DNA of 64,000 bases, taken from positions 21,475 to 85,474 of the forward strand of contig NZ_FOXO01000017.1 in assembly GCF_900115735.1 (NCBI RefSeq), written 5' to 3'. The stretch is from Butyrivibrio proteoclasticus. Its GTDB lineage: Bacteria; Bacillota; Clostridia; Lachnospirales; Lachnospiraceae. Below are positions 59,870-64,000 of the stretch, one piece after another. A model generated the notes under the pieces. The model did no database searches. It was not told the origin of the DNA and saw only the letters and a program-made list of their open reading frames with translations. Each line of letters opens with the position of its first letter. The stretch's first letter is position 1. A program made the position numbers and the translations under genes.

Positions 59870-59976
59870 ATGCTTTATTTTTGAGATAATACAGCATAAT
59901 TAAAGTTGAACGGTGAGGGTGTTACTGACCAATCGGATCTTTTTGTGAGAGTCGAAAAAAGATGGAGTAAGTGGTT

Positions 59977-61077
59977 ATGCCATTTCAAATTATCAGAAAT
60001 GATATTACAAAAGTAAAAGCAGACGTCATAGTAAACACTGCTAATCCAGAAGTAGCTATTGGTGGCGGTGTTGATTCTGCCATATATAAAGCTGCGGGGG
60101 AAGAGAAGCTTCTTGCTGCCAGGTGCAAGATTGGACGACTTGATCCTGGAGAAGTGGGAATCACTCCTGCCTTTAATCTTGGTGTTAAATACATCATACA
60201 TGCCAGCGGTCCCTGGTGGGATGGAGGAGATCATGGAGAAGCAGAGCTTTTGAAGGCTTGCTATGACAAATCTCTGGAGCTGGCATATAAGCATAAGTGT
60301 AAGTCCATTGCTTTCCCACTACTTGCTACGGGAACCTATGGATTTCCGCAGAAATTGGGAATAGAGATTGCTGTAGATTCTTTTACCAGGTTTTTAACCG
60401 AGCATGAGATGGAAATCTTCCTGGTGGTGTTCGGACAGAAGTCTGTAAGGATTTCCGGTGAGTTGGGTGAAGAAGTACGCTGCTACATAGATGATGACTA
60501 TGTCACGGAGACTCTTGATAAAGAGTACGGATTGGAGCGTCCTCGAGATAGAAGGCGAGAAGAAGCTTCTTTCCATGCTGCAGATTATATAGTTAGTAGC
60601 GGCTTTGAGGATATCTCTGATGAGATGGAGGTTGAAGCTGAAGAAGTTCTTGAGGAATATGAGGAACTCGGACCAGAGGATGATATTGAAAGTGCACCCG
60701 AGAAGGCAGAGTCTCTTGATGATGCTTTAAAGAGCATGTACACGGATTCTTTTGAAAAGCATCTTCAGCAGCTGATCAACAAGAAAGGGCTAAAGAATTC
60801 CGAGGTTTATGCTACAGCGAATATTTCCAAGCAGTATTTTTCCAAGCTGATAAAGGGCCAGGTTAAGCCTTCAAAAGAAAAGGTCCTTGCCTTGGCAGTG
60901 GGACTTCGGCTCAACATGGATGAAGCTGTTGATTTCCTGCGTCTCGCTGGATATGCTTTTTCTCCGGTATCCCAGACTGATGTAATCGTAGAGTATTTCA
61001 TAAGACACCAGGATTACAACGTAATGAAGATTGATATTGTACTCTTTGATTATGGCCTGGATTCGCTTTCAAACTGA
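59977..61077 (+). CDS. Macro-domain protein with C-terminal HTH
   Basis: A 366-residue protein. Residues 1-165 are a macro domain: NDITKVKADVIVNTANPEVA, GGGVDSAIYKAAG, then IIHASGPWW and FPLLATGTYGFP, which line the ADP-ribose pocket. An acidic linker (about 200-245) follows, then a helix-turn-helix-like region (LKNSEVYATANISKQYFSKL, KPSKEKVLALAVGLRLNMDE). Macro domains bind or cleave ADP-ribose or its derivatives. The ATG at 59977 is preceded by GGAG; a GTG at 59971 is the alternative. It lies next to a VWA gene and an ADP-ribosylglycohydrolase gene. Confidence 0.88.
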   Translation: MPFQIIRNDITKVKADVIVNTANPEVAIGGGVDSAIYKAAGEEKLLAARCKIGRLDPGEVGITPAFNLGVKYIIHASGPWWDGGDHGEAELLKACYDKSLELAYKHKCKSIAFPLLATGTYGFPQKLGIEIAVDSFTRFLTEHEMEIFLVVFGQKSVRISGELGEEVRCYIDDDYVTETLDKEYGLERPRDRRREEASFHAADYIVSSGFEDISDEMEVEAEEVLEEYEELGPEDDIESAPEKAESLDDALKSMYTDSFEKHLQQLINKKGLKNSEVYATANISKQYFSKLIKGQVKPSKEKVLALAVGLRLNMDEAVDFLRLAGYAFSPVSQTDVIVEYFIRHQDYNVMKIDIVLFDYGLDSLSN

Positions 61078-61084
61078 TAAAAAA

Positions 61085-61145
61085 GTGCAAGCTGACTTGC
61101 ACAATTTGTGTTTTTACAAAGGTCTCCTCCGGGTTGACCTTTTTC
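61085..61145 (+). terminator. Two hairpins after the macro-domain gene
   Basis: GTGCAAG-CTGA-CTTGCAC (61085-61102) is a perfect hairpin but is followed by mixed sequence. AAGGTC...GACCTT (61119-61140) is followed by TTTTCTTTT. The second is a likely terminator; the first may act with it. Confidence 0.65.
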
Positions 61146-61230
61146 TTTTGCCAAAAAGGTATTATTACATCAGAACAAAGGAAACAGTCCACTGCAGGGG
61201 ACTACAGATGTACTGATGGAGGCAAAAGAG

Positions 61231-61914
61231 ATGAGTAAAGGATATACAGAGATTGTTTATATTTTAGATAGATCAGGTTCAATGGGCGGACTTGAGGCAG
61301 ATACTATTGGAGGTTTCAACGCCATGATGGAGAAGCAGAAAAAGACAGGCGAGAAGGCAGTGGTTTCTACAGTTCTTTTCGATGATGAGTGCGAAGTTAT
61401 CCATGACAGAGTTCCCATTGAAAAGATTGAGAAGATGACTGACAAGCAGTATTACGTCAGAGGCTGCACAGCTCTTCTGGATGCGGTTGGAGGAGCGATT
61501 CACCATATTGGCAACGTTCACAAATATGCAAGGGAAGAGGACAGGCCTGAGAAGACAATTTTTGTAATCACTACAGACGGGATGGAGAATGCCAGCAGCA
61601 GATATTCTCGCGAGAAGATTGAGAAGATGGTTAAGAAGCAGCAAAAGAAATATGGCTGGGAGTTCATCTTCATCGGAGCTAATATCGATGCTTATGCAGA
61701 GGCTCAGAAGTACGGAATCCGCAAGGACAGGGCTGTTAACTATGTGAGTGATACAATTGGTACGGCTAACGTATACGCAGGAGTTAGCAAGGCAGTATGT
61801 TCAGTAATGATGGCAGGTAGTGCTATGGAAGCCGATGAGTGCCTGAGCGAAAGCGGATGGGACGATGAGATCAACAGAGATTATCAGAAGAGAGGCAAGA
61901 GTAGATGGCAGTAA
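61231..61914 (+). CDS. VWA-domain protein
   Basis: A 227-residue protein that is almost wholly a von Willebrand factor A domain. The metal-ion-dependent adhesion site DRSGSMGG is at residues 11-18, with further conserved blocks FVITTDGMENAS and FIFIGANIDAYAEAQKYG. There is no signal peptide, so it is cytosolic. The ATG at 61231 follows GGAGGCAAAAG; an upstream ATG at 61216 contains that site. It overlaps the ADP-ribosylglycohydrolase gene by 10 bases, so the two are co-translated. Confidence 0.9.
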   Translation: MSKGYTEIVYILDRSGSMGGLEADTIGGFNAMMEKQKKTGEKAVVSTVLFDDECEVIHDRVPIEKIEKMTDKQYYVRGCTALLDAVGGAIHHIGNVHKYAREEDRPEKTIFVITTDGMENASSRYSREKIEKMVKKQQKKYGWEFIFIGANIDAYAEAQKYGIRKDRAVNYVSDTIGTANVYAGVSKAVCSVMMAGSAMEADECLSESGWDDEINRDYQKRGKSRWQ

Positions 61915-62690
61915 AAGGAGCAGTTTTAGGAGACATACTTGGAGCACAGTTTGAGTTTGACAGACCAAAGAATCTTGATTGGAAGAATGTACCTCTGGCT
62001 GAGGGTGATGCAATTGGTTTTACAGATGATACAGTCATGACTTTGGCAATTAAGAAGGCACTAAAGATCGGAGCGAATCTTGTTGAGACCATGGTTGAAG
62101 TTGGTCGTGAGTACCCATTTGCCGGATATGGAGGGAGGTTCTTTAACTGGATCAATGGAAATAACCATGAGCCTTATAACAGCTGGGGCAATGGCAGCGC
62201 TATGAGAACTTCCTTCGTGGGCGAGTTCTATGAAGACTACGACGAGATGCAGAAGATGGCGGAAGCAACAGCTGTGGTGTCGCACAACCATCCTGAAGGA
62301 ATCAAGGGAGCAGTTGTGACAGCAACCTGCATCTGGATGGCAAGACACGGCAAGAACAAGCAGGAAATCTACGATTACGTTCTTGAGCAGTATCCAAAAG
62401 AGAATTATGAGTATAGCATTGCTTACAGTCTTGATGAGATCAGACCGCGTTATAAATGGAATGAGAGCTGCCAGGGCTCTGTACCTGCAGCTATGAGATG
62501 TTTCTACGAAAGCACTGATTACGAGAGCTTCATACGAAATGTCTTTTCCCTGGAATGCGACTCTGATACTTTCGGAGCTATTGCAGGAGGTGTGGCAGAA
62601 GAATTCTATGGTGGATTCGGTGATGTGGATGCAGATGGACTTCTTAAGAAGTACCTGACTCCGGATTTATGGGAAATCCTGAACATGTGA
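61905..62690 (+). CDS. ADP-ribosylglycohydrolase family protein
   Basis: A 261-residue ARH-fold hydrolase. Metal-binding motifs are TDDTVMT (about residues 40-46) and SDTFGAIAGGVAEEFYGG (about 220-237); the N-terminus AVLGDILGAQFEF is typical. Such enzymes remove ADP-ribose from proteins, nucleic acids or dinitrogenase reductase. The overlap with the VWA gene and nearness to a macro-domain protein suggest a shared ADP-ribose pathway. The ATG is inside the end of the VWA gene. A terminator follows at 62738. Confidence 0.9.
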   Translation: MAVKGAVLGDILGAQFEFDRPKNLDWKNVPLAEGDAIGFTDDTVMTLAIKKALKIGANLVETMVEVGREYPFAGYGGRFFNWINGNNHEPYNSWGNGSAMRTSFVGEFYEDYDEMQKMAEATAVVSHNHPEGIKGAVVTATCIWMARHGKNKQEIYDYVLEQYPKENYEYSIAYSLDEIRPRYKWNESCQGSVPAAMRCFYESTDYESFIRNVFSLECDSDTFGAIAGGVAEEFYGGFGDVDADGLLKKYLTPDLWEILNM

Positions 62691-62737
62691 AGTTTCTTGG
62701 ATAATGGAATTTAAATTTTTGATATGGTTATAGCGAA

Positions 62738-62764
62738 GGGCTATCGGTTGCGATGGCTCTTTTT
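62738..62764 (+). terminator. Rho-independent terminator
   Basis: GGGCTATCG pairs with CGATGGCTC (with two GT pairs) around GTTG, followed by TTTTT. It ends the VWA-ARH transcript. Confidence 0.7.
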
Positions 62765-62851
62765 ATATACCTCCGAGCAGGCAAATTAATGTTATCATCA
62801 AATTGTAGTACATCATCAAGCATACAGAGATGATGGATTGAGGGATAGAGC

Positions 62852-63415
62852 ATGAAAAAACTAAAGATTACATTCAATTCCCCGGTTGTACTGGGATTTA
62901 TATTCATAAGTTTTGCGGTGTTGGTGCTTGGCTATCTGACAGGAGGTATGAGCAATCAGCTTCTGTTTGTGACGTATCATTCATCATTGGTGGATCCGCT
63001 TACTTATGTGAGATTCTTTACACACGTATTAGGACACAGCGGCTGGGAACATTACATTGGAAACGCAGCGTATATACTGCTCTTAGGACCTATGCTTGAG
63101 GAAAAGTACGGCTCCAAGAAAATATTGCAGATAATATTGATCACAGCTGTAGTTACAGGAGTAGTGAACTACGTATTATTCTGGAACGTGGCTTTGTGCG
63201 GAGCTAGTGGTGTGGTGTTTGCGTTTATTCTTTTAACATCATTCACAAGTTTCAGGAATGGAGAGATTCCGCTGACTTTTATACTGGTGACAATAATTTT
63301 CATTGGGCAGCAGGTTTATGATGGACTTTTTCTTCATGATAATATCTCTAATCTGTCACATATTTTAGGAGGCGTTATTGGAGCTGTTGTAGGATATAAA
63401 CTTAACAAAAAGTAG
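62852..63415 (+). CDS. Rhomboid-family intramembrane protease-like protein
   Basis: A 187-residue six-helix membrane protein. FFTHVLGHSGWEHYIGNAAY is the first rhomboid motif, CGASGVVFAF (about residues 117-126) holds the GxSG nucleophile Ser, and NLSHILGGVIG the catalytic His. It is short for the family but complete. Rhomboids cut membrane proteins within the lipid bilayer; the substrate is unknown. A moderate GGATAGAG site lies before the ATG. Monocistronic. Confidence 0.88.
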   Translation: MKKLKITFNSPVVLGFIFISFAVLVLGYLTGGMSNQLLFVTYHSSLVDPLTYVRFFTHVLGHSGWEHYIGNAAYILLLGPMLEEKYGSKKILQIILITAVVTGVVNYVLFWNVALCGASGVVFAFILLTSFTSFRNGEIPLTFILVTIIFIGQQVYDGLFLHDNISNLSHILGGVIGAVVGYKLNKK

Positions 63416-63521
63416 TGAGTGGTAACTAGCACTAAGAGTGAGATTGAATACGCGATAGCACATGGTAAAGAGGTCAGATACCTGGAAGAACCATAACTCA
63501 TATACAGGATAAGGGGGCTTT

Positions 63522-63989
63522 ATGAGTAGATTAAAAGACTTAAGACAGTATGTTGATAAGAAGCTTAACAAGATGGAAGACGAGGATAAAAGGACAAGTG
63601 CAATAGCGCATCTTTATGGTGTATCTCTTGCTGCGCAGATGATTGCCAAGAAAAGAGGCCTGGATCCGGAGCTTGCGGCTATGGCTGCCATGCTTCATGA
63701 CATGCATGCTTATAAGACCGGCTCTTATGACGACCATGCTCATCTTGGTGCCGATTATGCCAGAAAAATCCTTACAAAGCTTGAACTGACAACACCTGAG
63801 GAGACAGACATTATCTGCTCAGCAATATATCACCATGATGACAAGCTGACTGTAGACAGTCCTATGGATGAAGTACTCAAGGATGCGGATGTAATCCATC
63901 ATTGTGTGAACGACCTTTCCAAGCCAATCAAGGAAAAGGAGCAGGCAAGGTTTGACAGTTTAATGAAGGAATTTGGAATGACTAAGTAA
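63522..63989 (+). CDS. HD-domain phosphohydrolase
   Basis: A 155-residue HD protein: AIAHLYGVSLAAQMIAKKRG, then HD in AAMLHDMHAY (about residues 63-72), YDDHAHLGADYARKIL, IYHHDDKLTVDSPMDEVLKD and DADVIHHCVND. The H...HD...D ligands bind metal for phosphodiesterase or phosphatase action on a nucleotide-like substrate; YqeK- and predicted-hydrolase groups are similar. GGGGGCTTT precedes the ATG, a weak ribosome site. The remaining 11 bases of the window hold no feature. Confidence 0.88.
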   Translation: MSRLKDLRQYVDKKLNKMEDEDKRTSAIAHLYGVSLAAQMIAKKRGLDPELAAMAAMLHDMHAYKTGSYDDHAHLGADYARKILTKLELTTPEETDIICSAIYHHDDKLTVDSPMDEVLKDADVIHHCVNDLSKPIKEKEQARFDSLMKEFGMTK

Positions 63990-64000
63990 GATGGACGAAA

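Overview
The window looks like a chromosomal segment of a low-GC Gram-positive anaerobe, most likely a gut or rumen Lachnospiraceae of the Butyrivibrio/Pseudobutyrivibrio type. This is inferred from AT-rich DNA with strong AGGAGG-type ribosome sites, a membrane-anchored GH3 glucosidase with reversed domain order next to a GH2 enzyme, LytTR regulators paired with DUF3021 or GHKL partners, and many small EF-hand, lipoprotein and DUF3795-type genes. No rRNA, tRNA or CRISPR array was found.

Layout. 1-8.7 kb: RCC1-repeat membrane protein; MATE exporter behind an attenuator-like leader; a four-gene operon (extended SDR, small membrane protein, condensation/acetyltransferase-fold protein, classical SDR) bracketed by two arrays of the same 53-bp palindromic repeat; a DUF3795 protein. 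8.9-14.9 kb: RsgA; an ABC exporter with LytTR and DUF3021 regulators behind a two-site LytTR-type direct repeat; remnants of two DNA-alkylation-repair-type genes around an ElaA-like acetyltransferase; a repeat array built on TACGGATAA/TTATCCGTA; a lipoprotein. 15-26.5 kb: a glycoside operon (GH3, membrane protein, GH2, GtrA-like protein, LytTR response regulator, GHKL kinase) followed by a second TACGGATAA array with 85-bp units, then a J-domain protein and an inositol-phosphatase-family enzyme. 26.6-28.2 kb: small secreted and cytosolic proteins.

28.3-48.4 kb is a defence island. It starts with a promoter carrying three TGGTTAT-type palindromes that drives a methylase-specificity fusion and a 175-aa partner. 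A complete type I restriction-modification locus follows, whose hsdS genes form an invertible shufflon: two N-terminal halves, two oppositely oriented C-terminal halves, four copies of one recombination core and a tyrosine recombinase. Then come a zinc-ribbon coiled-coil protein, HsdR, an FRG-domain protein, a DUF262 protein, a McrB/McrC-type pair, a MazG-like pyrophosphohydrolase and a metallo-beta-lactamase-fold protein with a possible SRA-like N-terminal domain.

48.7-57.1 kb: a lipoprotein, an isochorismatase-like hydrolase and an IS21-type remnant, then the most unusual cluster: a six-gene His-Xaa-Ser (Hxs) operon on the minus strand (two HxsD-like proteins, a prepilin-peptidase-like membrane protein, radical SAM enzymes HxsC and HxsB, and the His/Ser-repeat substrate HxsA). 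It is divergent from an Lrp/AsnC regulator coupled to a stand-alone RNA polymerase alpha-CTD protein, with a 42-bp palindrome between them. 57.3-64 kb: a Ser/Lys-rich secreted protein, two EF-hand proteins, a coiled-coil protein, then a macro-domain/HTH protein, a VWA protein and an ADP-ribosylglycohydrolase that may form an ADP-ribose module, followed by a rhomboid-like protease and an HD hydrolase.

All calls come from reading the sequence and from family knowledge; no database search was run.
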